DNA from: Acidimicrobiaceae bacterium
Lineage (GTDB): Bacteria; Actinomycetota; Acidimicrobiia; Acidimicrobiales; MedAcidi-G1
NCBI GenBank assembly: GCA_002714485.1
Contig: PAXM01000020.1
Span: 19,651 to 27,394, forward strand
Reading direction: 5' to 3'
DNA: 7,744 nt
In this document: piece by piece, positions 1 through 5,804 of the stretch
How positions within the stretch are numbered: position 1 is the first letter of the stretch
Layout of the letters: each line of letters opens with the position of its first letter
Program-made: the position numbers and the translations under genes
The notes under the pieces: generated by a model
Told to the model about the DNA's origin: nothing
Database searches by the model: none
The model's input: the letters and a program-made list of their open reading frames with translations, nothing else

Positions 1-858
1 TACCCGATGCCCACCGGCCACCTCGGTGGCCACCGCCCGACCCCGCACCACGTCCAGTACCCGGTCCACCGAGGCCTGGTCGGGTGGTGGACCGGGAACC
101 TGGCCGATGAGCCACCTTCGGACGGCTAGGCGGACCAGGTCGTCGGGCAGGTCGACGACGGACTTCACGTCGGTCGGGTCAACGTCGGTCACAAGGTCGG
201 CTAGCAGACCGGTGGCCTCGCCGGCCAACGTGGCATGACGAGCCAGTAGGGGCACGGGATCGCGGCCGGCTACGTCGGCTAACAGGGGCAGCACCTCGTG
301 GCGGATCCGGTTTCGGGTGAAGCGGGGATCGGCGTTGCTGGGGTCGTCGACCACCTGGAGGTCGAGCGTCTCGCAGAGGCCACGGGTCTCGGTTCGCCTA
401 AGGGCGAGGAGCGGCCGTCGCACCGGGTCGCCGATGCCGGCAGTGCCGGGGACCCCAGCCCCTCGCAGGAGGTTTAGCAACACCGTCTCGGCCTGGTCGT
501 CGGCGGTATGGCCGGTCAGCACCCCGTCGGGTAGAACGGCTCGGCGGACATCACGGGCCCGCTGTTCGAGATCGGGGCCGTCGTCTACCGGCCCGGCGAG
601 GATGGTGGTCGAAACGCCGAGGCTCGCCGCGGTATGGGCTACTAGATGGGTCTCGTCGGCCGATGTGGGACGCAGGCTGTGGTTGACCGTCCAGCAGGTG
701 ACGTCCAGACCGGCAGCGACGGCCAGCACCAACAGGGCGGTGGAGTCGGGACCACCTGAAACCGCGCAGTCCACTGCGGTCCCCGCAGGCGGGAAGACGC
801 AACGACCGAGCAGGTCGTCAACTTCGGGGCCGGTCAGGCCTCCAGTCGCTCGATCCAC
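1..858 (-). CDS. tilS: tRNA(Ile)-lysidine synthetase TilS, 3' end beyond window
   Basis: TilS ligates lysine to C34 of the CAU-anticodon tRNA-Ile with ATP, so that it reads AUA and is charged with Ile. Seen: 286 codons open to base 1. Residues 34-40 are the N-type PP-loop SGGPDST that binds ATP. The conserved VNHSLRP lies at 58-64, and LTGHTADDQAETVLLNL at 114-130 is the family signature. RPLL (148-151), DDPSN (171-175) and FTRNRIRHEVLP (180-191) complete the N-terminal synthetase core. The frame has an upstream stop at 877-879, so GTG at 856-858 is the first usable start. It places 33 residues before the PP-loop and overlaps the upstream metalloprotease by 25 nt, implying translational coupling. 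Mycobacterial TilS is about 320 residues, so probably only a few dozen residues are missing. A GGAGG at 839-843 lies too close to a CTG (835-837) to favour that start. Cytoplasmic and normally essential; the identity is firm. Confidence 0.95.
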   Translation of the reverse strand, partial: MDRATGGLTGPEVDDLLGRCVFPPAGTAVDCAVSGGPDSTALLVLAVAAGLDVTCWTVNHSLRPTSADETHLVAHTAASLGVSTTILAGPVDDGPDLEQRARDVRRAVLPDGVLTGHTADDQAETVLLNLLRGAGVPGTAGIGDPVRRPLLALRRTETRGLCETLDLQVVDDPSNADPRFTRNRIRHEVLPLLADVAGRDPVPLLARHATLAGEATGLLADLVTDVDPTDVKSVVDLPDDLVRLAVRRWLIGQVPGPPPDQASVDRVLDVVRGRAVATEVAGGHRV

Positions 859-1958
859 CGGTCCGGCTCGCGGATCTCACCCAGATCGGGCAGGTTGGAT
901 GGGTCCTCCCAAACCCGGTCCAGTAGCACTGAACCACCGTGGGCCTCTACCGCTGCGATGAAGGCCTCACCCTGCGCGTACTGGGCCAACTTGGCCTCCA
1001 ACCCCACTAGACGCTGGAACAGCCGTGTGATTCCCGAGGCGTTGCGTCGGCGGTCGGCCATGACGCGGGCCATACGATCGGCACCCCGCACGATGCCGTC
1101 ACCGGCCCGACCCATGGTCACGTCACCGTGACCCTCGAGCAGGCTCATGAGCCCGGCGATGCGGTCCAGGGCCTCCTGCTGTTCAGGCGAGGAGATAGCT
1201 CCTAACACGCCCGATCCAGCCGCTGTGTTGCCGGCGTTCAGGCCGACTGACCGACCGGCACGTCGCTTGCCAGCCTGTTTCTCAACGATGCCCCTGAGGG
1301 AAGCCACGAGGTCGAACGATTCCGGTTCAGCCCCATCCAGCAGCGAATCCACCAAACCCAGGTAGTGGGACCGCATCCAGGGAACTCCGGTGAACTGGGC
1401 CCGGTGGGTGACCTCGTGGAGGGCCAGCCAGAGCCGGAAGTCATGACGGGAAAAGGCGTAGCGCCGCTCCAGGGCCACCAAGTTGGGGCCCACGTAGTAC
1501 ACGATGTCCTGGTCTTCAGCGGCCTCGTCTTCCACCACCAGGAGGTCGTACTGCCCGAGCACCCGGGTGGACATCCACCCCAGAACCAGGCCAAGTTCCA
1601 TGCCACCCATGCGAGCCGTCAGTGCCGAGGGACCGCCCATTCCGTCGCCGTTCCCTTCAGCCAGATCATCGGAAGGCTCCTCGAGGCGCTCGAAGAGGGG
1701 GCGCAGTAGGCGCTGCATGGAGGCCACGTTGGCCCGGATCCAGTCGTCTCGTCCGACCACGCGGGCCCGGGCGTTGCCGGACAGAGAGCGGAGACCAGTG
1801 GTGGCCGCAACTAGGTCCTCGGCTCGTGCCGTGTGGGCATCGAATTCGGCGGTCAGGCCGTCGAGGTGGTGGGCACCGGTGAACGGAGCCCGATCGGCGA
1901 CCCTGATGGCAACCTGTTCGGCTAGATCCCAGTCCACGAAGGACGAGGCAGCGCTCAT
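834..1958 (-). CDS. DUF2342 family zinc-dependent metalloprotease
   Basis: 374-residue member of the actinobacterial DUF2342 (PF10103) family, of which Rv3626c is the mycobacterial example. The biological role of the family is not established; peptidase activity is inferred from the zincin-like motif. Seen: the family N-terminus VDWDLAEQVA at residues 8-17, then the zinc-site helix ALHEVTHRAQF (HExxH at 181-185) followed by GVPWMRSH (191-198). A downstream LLEGHGDV (273-280) fits a gluexin-type third ligand. A Gly-rich loop lies at about 101-120. No signal peptide or membrane span, so probably cytoplasmic. The ATG at 1956-1958 is preferred because the family starts just before the VDWDLA block. 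The frame is open to 2165, but that stretch is Arg-rich, lacks family features and overlaps the small gene upstream. There is no clear Shine-Dalgarno. It lies 35 nt after the small membrane gene and overlaps tilS, so the three are probably co-transcribed. Confidence 0.9.
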   Translation of the reverse strand: MSAASSFVDWDLAEQVAIRVADRAPFTGAHHLDGLTAEFDAHTARAEDLVAATTGLRSLSGNARARVVGRDDWIRANVASMQRLLRPLFERLEEPSDDLAEGNGDGMGGPSALTARMGGMELGLVLGWMSTRVLGQYDLLVVEDEAAEDQDIVYYVGPNLVALERRYAFSRHDFRLWLALHEVTHRAQFTGVPWMRSHYLGLVDSLLDGAEPESFDLVASLRGIVEKQAGKRRAGRSVGLNAGNTAAGSGVLGAISSPEQQEALDRIAGLMSLLEGHGDVTMGRAGDGIVRGADRMARVMADRRRNASGITRLFQRLVGLEAKLAQYAQGEAFIAAVEAHGGSVLLDRVWEDPSNLPDLGEIREPDRWIERLEA

Positions 1959-1993
1959 CGCATCGGAGGGCGCCGTAGCAGCGGTCGGCGAAC

Positions 1994-2128
1994 TCAGCGC
2001 TTGGGGTAGCGGGTCGAGGAAACCTTCTGGAAGTAGCCGACCAGGGTCGCCACGGTCAGAGCTAAGCCGCCGACGGCCAGCGGCACGGCCAGCCAGTAGT
2101 GCCAGATCACGCCTGCGAACACGTTCAT
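1994..2128 (-). CDS. Small single-span membrane protein, 44 aa
   Basis: Short gene encoding 44 residues, beginning MNVFAGVIWHYWLAVPLAVG and ending SSTRYPKR. Residues about 8-32 are an uninterrupted hydrophobic segment long enough for one transmembrane helix, with aromatic Trp/Tyr residues (WHYW, 9-12) at its N-terminal edge. The tail is basic (K35, R40, K43, R44), so the positive-inside rule predicts the C-terminus in the cytoplasm. Start evidence: AGGA 7 nt before the ATG. The same bases form TAGGAT (2135-2140), a good -10 box 6 nt before the ATG, so it may instead be leaderless. The stop is 35 nt before the metalloprotease start, suggesting a common transcript. The function is unknown and I cannot assign a family. 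The composition (acidic-free hydrophobic span, basic tail) is not expected of a chance GC-rich frame. The overlapping reading frame is the Arg-rich extension of the metalloprotease frame, which I reject. Confidence 0.7.
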   Translation of the reverse strand: MNVFAGVIWHYWLAVPLAVGGLALTVATLVGYFQKVSSTRYPKR

Positions 2129-2165
2129 GGTCAGATCCTAGAGGGTCGGCCACCCGGCAGGTCAC
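2129..2165 (-). promoter_or_regulatory. Candidate leaderless promoter of the small membrane gene/metalloprotease/tilS operon
   Basis: On the minus strand TAGGAT (2135-2140) fits TANNNT and lies 6 nt before the ATG at 2128, so the predicted start of transcription coincides with the first codon. GTGACC (2160-2165), sharing the TGAC core of TTGACA, lies 19 nt upstream of it. The AGGA inside the -10 could instead act as a Shine-Dalgarno if transcription begins farther upstream. Confidence 0.42.
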
Positions 2166-2190
2166 CGTCGGGAGGGGTTGATTCTCGGCG

Positions 2191-2263
2191 AGCCCGCGCG
2201 GGGAATCGAACCCCGGACCTATTCATTACGAGTGAATCGCTCTTCCGACTGAGCTACACGGGC
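2191..2263 (-). tRNA. tRNA-Thr (anticodon CGU)
   Basis: A 73-nt cloverleaf folds completely. Acceptor stem GCCCGTG/CGCGGGC (one G-U pair), TA at positions 8-9, D-stem GCTC/GAGC with loop AGTCGGAA, anticodon stem ATTCA/TGAAT, loop CTCGTAA, variable loop AGGTC, T-stem CGGGG/CCCCG with loop TTCGATT. The anticodon CGT reads the threonine codon ACG. The discriminator base is U and the 3' CCA is not encoded (CGC follows), so CCA must be added after transcription. It lies between pcrA and the small membrane gene on the same strand. A possible own promoter is TACCAT (2297-2302, minus strand), with no recognisable -35. The gene call is secure; the promoter is a guess. Confidence 0.98.
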
Positions 2264-2274
2264 CGGTACCGGCC
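2261..2274. repeat. 14-bp perfect palindrome at the tRNA-Thr 5' end
   Basis: GGCCGGTACCGGCC is exactly self-complementary and includes the first three bases of the tRNA. In the transcript it could pair upstream leader with the acceptor 5' strand, or compete with the adjacent hairpin at 2269-2286. It may affect precursor processing or be chance in GC-rich DNA. Confidence 0.45.
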
Positions 2275-2286
2275 CGAGGGGGCCGG
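2269..2286 (-). terminator. GC-rich hairpin between pcrA and tRNA-Thr, possible U-less terminator
   Basis: The minus strand reads CCGGCCC-CCTC-GGGCCGG, a perfect 7-bp GC stem with a 4-nt loop, about 67 nt after the pcrA stop and directly before the tRNA. No T-run follows, so it is not a classical intrinsic terminator, though U-less hairpins are proposed as terminators in high-GC actinobacteria. It could instead be a tRNA leader structure. A second palindrome, TGGCGGGCCCGCCA, lies at 2310-2323. Confidence 0.35.
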
Positions 2287-2309
2287 CCACCGAGGCATGG
2301 TAACTGGCC

Positions 2310-2323
2310 TGGCGGGCCCGCCA
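2310..2323. repeat. 14-bp palindrome downstream of pcrA
   Basis: TGGCGGGCCCGCCA is perfectly self-complementary. It starts about 30 nt after the pcrA stop codon. As RNA it would give a 5-bp stem with a GGCC loop. It is another candidate element for ending or protecting the pcrA transcript; no U-run is present. Confidence 0.35.
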
Positions 2324-2352
2324 TCGGGTGCATACCACCGGATACGGAGCCG

Positions 2353-4749
2353 TCAGGAGGGGTCTGGCCTGGCCAGGGGTGCCCAGGCCAGCAGCAGGCG
2401 CTTCTCGCCCTTGGAGGCGAACCGCACCACCGCCTCGGCCCGGTCACCGTCGCCGTCGATGGCCAGGACCACACCGTCGCCCCATGCCCGGTGGACCACG
2501 TCCTCTCCAACATGCAGGCCGAGCTCGTGTGCTCCCGTCGAGGACTCTCCCGGGGTCCGGGTGGGTTCACTACCGGAGCCGCTTCCAGCCCCGAACACCC
2601 GACCGGCCGGTTCTCCGTCGCCATCTCCCGGGGATCCCATGGACGCTCCAAAGGCGCGGCGGTCGGCCTCCCTATCAGACGGGCGGTCCGGTGACCGGCG
2701 AGACGGCCCCAACCAGTCTGTGGTCCCGACGAGGCGACTCCCGGCCTTCCTGCTGCCCTCGGCGTCGACCAGCAGTTCAGGGGGGATCTCGTCGATGAAT
2801 CGGCTAGGCGGGTTGTACTGGGTCTGGCCGTGGAGCAGCCGACTCCAGGCGTGGGTCAGCATGAGGCGCTCGCGGGCCCGGGTGATGCCCACGTAGGCCA
2901 AGCGCCGCTCCTCCTCGAGTTCGTCGGGGTCGCCGAGAGCCCTGACGTGGGGGAACACGCCGTCCTCCATGCCCACGATGCAGACCACCGGGAACTCCAG
3001 ACCCTTGGCGGCGTGCATGGTCATGAGCACCACCTGCCCTGGATCATGCTCGTCGGCCGCGTCACCCCCGACCGGATCGCCATCGGGACGGTACCCATCA
3101 GGCAGGTCGTCGGTGTCGGCTACCAGGCCCACCCGCTCGAGGAACTCGTCCACGGCGTCGAAATCGCCAGCAAACCCCACCAACTCGGAAAGGTTCTCCA
3201 GACGCCCCTCGGCCTCGATGGAACGGTCTGTCCGCAGTTCGTCGAGGTAGCCCGACCGCTCGAGGGCCAGCTCTAGGACAGTGGCCGGACCGTCGTCCAC
3301 AGCCTTGCAAAGTGCGTCGACCAGTTCGAGGAACGACCGGATCCCGGTCGCAGCTCGACCCGAAACACCGGCGGCTTCGGCGTCCCGCAATGCCTCGGTG
3401 AAAGTGGTACCGGTCCCAGCCGCATGGACATCCACCCGTGCCACCGACGTATCGCCCACCCCTCGCTTGGGCACGTTCAGCACCCGCTTGGCCGCTACCT
3501 CGTCGGCCGGGTTGGCGGCCAGCTTCAGGTAGGCCATGGCATCGCGGACTTCACGGCGGTCGTAAAAGCGCAGACCACCCACCACCTTGTACGGAACCCC
3601 CAGGTTGACCAGCTGTTCCTCGATAGCTCGGCTCTGGGCGTTGGTCCGGTAAAAGACCGCCATGTCGGCCCAAGACCGACCCTCGTCGTGCATGCGACGG
3701 AGTTGGCCCACTACCCAGCGGGCCTCGTCGTCCTCGTCGTCGGCCCGGAACCGGGTGATGGGGTCGCCGGAGCCGGCGTCGGTCCACAACTCCTTTGGCT
3801 TGCGACCCACATTCTTCGTGATGACGGCGTTGGCGGCGTCCAGAATGGTCTGGGTGGACCGGTAGTTCTGGTCCAGGACGACGATTGTGGTGTCCGGGAA
3901 CGACCGCTCGAATTCGAGGATGTTGCGGATGTCAGCACCCCGAAACCGGTAGATCGACTGGTCGCTGTCGCCCACCACGCAGACATTGCGGTGCCCGGCT
4001 CCCAGCAGCATGACCAGTTCGTTCTGCACAACGTTGGTGTCCTGGTACTCGTCGACCAGCACGTGCTCGAAGCGCTGCCGGTACTGGTCGAGCACGTCGG
4101 GGTGCTCGCGCAATAGGAGAACTGCGTTGCCCAGCAGGTCGTCGAAGTCCATGGCGTAGGCGATGCGCAGCCGAGCCTGGTACTCGACGAAAACATCCCC
4201 GATGTGCTTCTCGTAGGGGCCCTGGGCGCGCTTGACGTAGTCCTTAGCAGAAAGGCCCTCGTTCTTGGCCGACGAGATCACCGAGTGCAACGCGCGGGCC
4301 GGGAACCGCTTGACGTCGAGGCCGAGGTCGCGCACCACATAGCCGGTGAGGCGCACGGCATCACCCTGGTCATAGATGCTGAAACTGGACGGAAAGTCGA
4401 GGCGGTCGCCGTCGCGCCGCAGAATCCGGACGCACGCCGAGTGGAAGGTCGACACCCACATGCGTTGGGCCACCGGGCCGACTAGGTCGGCGACGCGGTC
4501 TTTCATCTCCCCGGCGGCCTTGTTGGTGAAAGTGATGGCCAAGATGGCGAACGGCGATACCCCCCGTTCGCCGATCAGGTGGGCGATGCGCCGGGTGAGC
4601 ACCCGGGTCTTGCCCGAGCCGGCGCCGGCTACCACCAGCAGCGGACCGGTCGGGTGGGTGACGGCGTCTAACTGGTCGGGGTTCAGGCCCGGAGCGTCGG
4701 TCGTGGCCGCTGCAGCCGCGGGCTCGGGCTCGGGGTCGTGAAAGGCCAT
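2353..4749 (-). CDS. pcrA: ATP-dependent DNA helicase PcrA/UvrD (superfamily 1A)
   Basis: A 3'-5' DNA helicase/translocase acting in nucleotide excision repair, rescue of stalled replication and removal of RecA or RNA polymerase from DNA. Seen, from the ATG at 4747-4749 (798 aa): Q-motif LNPDQLDAV (22-30), Walker A GAGSGKT (42-48), motif II DEYQD (233-237), motif III GDSDQSIYRFRGA (260-272), QNYRST (294-299), motif V TMHAAKGLEF (577-586) and motif VI VGITRARERLML (620-631). All core motifs are intact. After a polar Gly/Ser/Asp-rich linker (about 665-748) the conserved C-terminal module (VVHRAWGDG at 751-759 to AWAPLARPDP) matches the Tudor-like PcrA tail known to contact RNA polymerase. A GTG at 4756-4758 would add three residues. 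ATG is preferred because TAGGGT lies 7 nt before it, fitting a leaderless start (or AGGG as Shine-Dalgarno). Divergent from the F420-type oxidoreductase gene. Confidence 0.97.
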   Translation of the reverse strand: MAFHDPEPEPAAAAATTDAPGLNPDQLDAVTHPTGPLLVVAGAGSGKTRVLTRRIAHLIGERGVSPFAILAITFTNKAAGEMKDRVADLVGPVAQRMWVSTFHSACVRILRRDGDRLDFPSSFSIYDQGDAVRLTGYVVRDLGLDVKRFPARALHSVISSAKNEGLSAKDYVKRAQGPYEKHIGDVFVEYQARLRIAYAMDFDDLLGNAVLLLREHPDVLDQYRQRFEHVLVDEYQDTNVVQNELVMLLGAGHRNVCVVGDSDQSIYRFRGADIRNILEFERSFPDTTIVVLDQNYRSTQTILDAANAVITKNVGRKPKELWTDAGSGDPITRFRADDEDDEARWVVGQLRRMHDEGRSWADMAVFYRTNAQSRAIEEQLVNLGVPYKVVGGLRFYDRREVRDAMAYLKLAANPADEVAAKRVLNVPKRGVGDTSVARVDVHAAGTGTTFTEALRDAEAAGVSGRAATGIRSFLELVDALCKAVDDGPATVLELALERSGYLDELRTDRSIEAEGRLENLSELVGFAGDFDAVDEFLERVGLVADTDDLPDGYRPDGDPVGGDAADEHDPGQVVLMTMHAAKGLEFPVVCIVGMEDGVFPHVRALGDPDELEEERRLAYVGITRARERLMLTHAWSRLLHGQTQYNPPSRFIDEIPPELLVDAEGSRKAGSRLVGTTDWLGPSRRSPDRPSDREADRRAFGASMGSPGDGDGEPAGRVFGAGSGSGSEPTRTPGESSTGAHELGLHVGEDVVHRAWGDGVVLAIDGDGDRAEAVVRFASKGEKRLLLAWAPLARPDPS

Positions 4750-4762
4750 CGAACGCACCCTA
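4750..4762 (-). promoter_or_regulatory. Candidate leaderless -10 element of pcrA
   Basis: The minus strand reads TAGGGT (4757-4762), then 7 nt, then ATG (4749). This is the spacing expected if the A of the start codon is the first transcribed base. No convincing -35 hexamer is visible 16-19 nt upstream. AGGG within the box could also be a Shine-Dalgarno at 8 nt. Confidence 0.4.
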
Positions 4763-4805
4763 CCGGTGGCCGATGACGGCCTCCCGAGAGCCGATCAGGT
4801 CCGTC

Positions 4806-4823
4806 GACAGCCTCCGGGCTGTC
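4806..4823. promoter_or_regulatory. Inverted repeat, candidate operator before the LLM oxidoreductase
   Basis: GACAGCC-TCCG-GGCTGTC is a perfect 7-4-7 inverted repeat. If transcription starts at the ATG (4851) it spans about -45 to -28, covering the -35 zone. The right arm contains CTGTCC, which recurs at 4832-4837 as a direct repeat 13 nt downstream. Its location suits a repressor or dimeric regulator site; no regulator is encoded nearby. It could also form a hairpin or be chance. Confidence 0.4.
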
Positions 4824-4837
4824 CCGGCAACCTGTCC

Positions 4838-4850
4838 TAGTGTGCGGGCC
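4838..4850 (+). promoter_or_regulatory. Candidate leaderless -10 element of the LLM oxidoreductase
   Basis: TAGTGT (4838-4843), then 7 nt (GCGGGCC), then ATG (4851) repeats the arrangement seen at pcrA on the opposite strand. There is no Shine-Dalgarno at the usual distance. No clear -35 hexamer; that zone is taken up by the inverted repeat at 4806-4823. Confidence 0.42.
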
Positions 4851-5783
4851 ATGACCCGTTCCTTTCGCTTCAGCGTCCAGGCCTCGGCGCCCCGCCCAGC
4901 TGCCGAATGGCGCGAACTTGGCCGTCGAGCCGAGGACCTGGGCTACTCCGCCCTGTCGGTGAGGGACCACCTGGACGCCGATATGGCCCCCTTGGTCGCC
5001 CTAGCCGTCACCGCCGAGGCCACCCGCGATCTGCGCCTGACCACTCTCATGCTGGGCAACGACTTCCGGCACCCGCTGTTCCTAGCCAAACAGGCCGCCA
5101 CGTTGGACCTGCTGTCGGACGGGCGCCTCGAACTGGGACTGGGAGCCGGATGGAAGACCACCGACTACGACCAGTCAGGTCTCGCTCTGGATCCACCGGG
5201 AGTGCGCATAGCTCGACTGGCCGAGTCCGTCGAGATCCTGAAGCGGTGTTTCGCCGAGGGATCGTTCGACTTTGACGGCGAGCACTACACGGTGCGTGGC
5301 CACGACGGACAGCCGACCTGCATCCAGTTGCCGCATCCACCGTTCCTGCTGGGCGGTGGGGGTCGAAAGATGCTGTCCCTGGCGGCCCGGGAGGCCGAGA
5401 TAGTAGGGCTGAACGCCAACATGGCCGCCGGGGTGATCGACCAACGGGCCGGCACCTCTGCCACCGTGGAGGCCACCGATAGGAAGCTGGGGTGGATACG
5501 CGATGCGGCCGGCGACCGGTTCGCAGACATCGAGTTGCAGACCCGGGTGCACATGTCCCAGATCACCGACGATCCGATCGGTCTGGCGGAGTTGATGGCG
5601 CCGGCATTGGGCCTGGACGCTGAGGCGGCGCTGGCCTCGCCCCACGTGTTGGTGGGTTCTTCCGGCCAGTGTGTTGAGACTCTGCTGGCCTGGCGGGAAC
5701 GATGGGGCCTGACCTACATCAGCCTCAACGAGGACTCGATGGTCGAGTTCGGTCCGGTCGTGGAGGCCCTGGCCGGCGTCTGA
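4851..5783 (+). CDS. LLM-class flavin/F420-dependent oxidoreductase
   Basis: 310-residue protein of the bacterial luciferase-like monooxygenase fold, a TIM barrel. It resembles the actinobacterial F420-dependent group near TIGR03621 (MSMEG_2516 type). Such enzymes transfer hydride between reduced F420 and an organic substrate; the substrate here is unknown. Seen: FRFSVQ at 5-10 for the first strand, SVRDHL at 36-41, LGNDFRHPLFLAKQAATLDLL at about 68-88, GRLELGLGAGW at 91-101 (hallmark cofactor-pocket segment), and the PPFLLGGGG strand at 163-171. ATG 4851 is preferred over an in-frame ATG at 4773: the extra 26 residues do not look like the family, and the FRF strand should be near the N-terminus. 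It is the only plus-strand gene here. It diverges from pcrA across 101 bp and converges on the EthD-like gene with 21 bp between stops, a gap with no convincing terminator. F420 rather than FMN use is inferred from family resemblance. Confidence 0.9.
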   Translation: MTRSFRFSVQASAPRPAAEWRELGRRAEDLGYSALSVRDHLDADMAPLVALAVTAEATRDLRLTTLMLGNDFRHPLFLAKQAATLDLLSDGRLELGLGAGWKTTDYDQSGLALDPPGVRIARLAESVEILKRCFAEGSFDFDGEHYTVRGHDGQPTCIQLPHPPFLLGGGGRKMLSLAAREAEIVGLNANMAAGVIDQRAGTSATVEATDRKLGWIRDAAGDRFADIELQTRVHMSQITDDPIGLAELMAPALGLDAEAALASPHVLVGSSGQCVETLLAWRERWGLTYISLNEDSMVEFGPVVEALAGV

Positions 5784-5804
5784 GACCAGCTCCCAGGGAC
5801 CGGG

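Noticed and set aside
317..961. Plus-strand open frame of 214 codons antisense to tilS
   Set aside because: Ser/Arg/Pro-rich composition typical of a GC-rich shadow; the opposite strand encodes unmistakable TilS motifs.
1959..2165. 70-residue N-terminal extension of the metalloprotease frame, starting at 2165
   Set aside because: Arg/Ala/Pro-rich, lies before the conserved family N-terminus and overlaps the better-supported 44-aa membrane gene in another frame.
1504..2181. Plus-strand 225-codon open frame opposite the metalloprotease and small gene
   Set aside because: Low-complexity Arg/Ser composition and no family resemblance; it also runs against all neighbouring transcription.
3725..3745. 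Repetitive TCGTCGTCCTCGTCGTCGG run in pcrA
   Set aside because: It encodes a short acidic Asp/Glu stretch in the helicase frame; not a separate repeat element.
3424..4116. Plus-strand 230-codon open frame within pcrA
   Set aside because: Exactly antisense to helicase motifs II to IV and beyond; no start signal or recognisable domain.
4748..4764. Possible SOS (LexA) box at the pcrA start, from GTTCGA/TCGAAC
   Set aside because: Only one half-site is present; no matching half lies at the required 4-nt spacing.
5784..5804. Possible bidirectional terminator between the convergent oxidoreductase and EthD-like genes
   Set aside because: Only a weak 5-bp stem with a G-U pair can be drawn (AGCTC/GGGCT) and no T-run follows.
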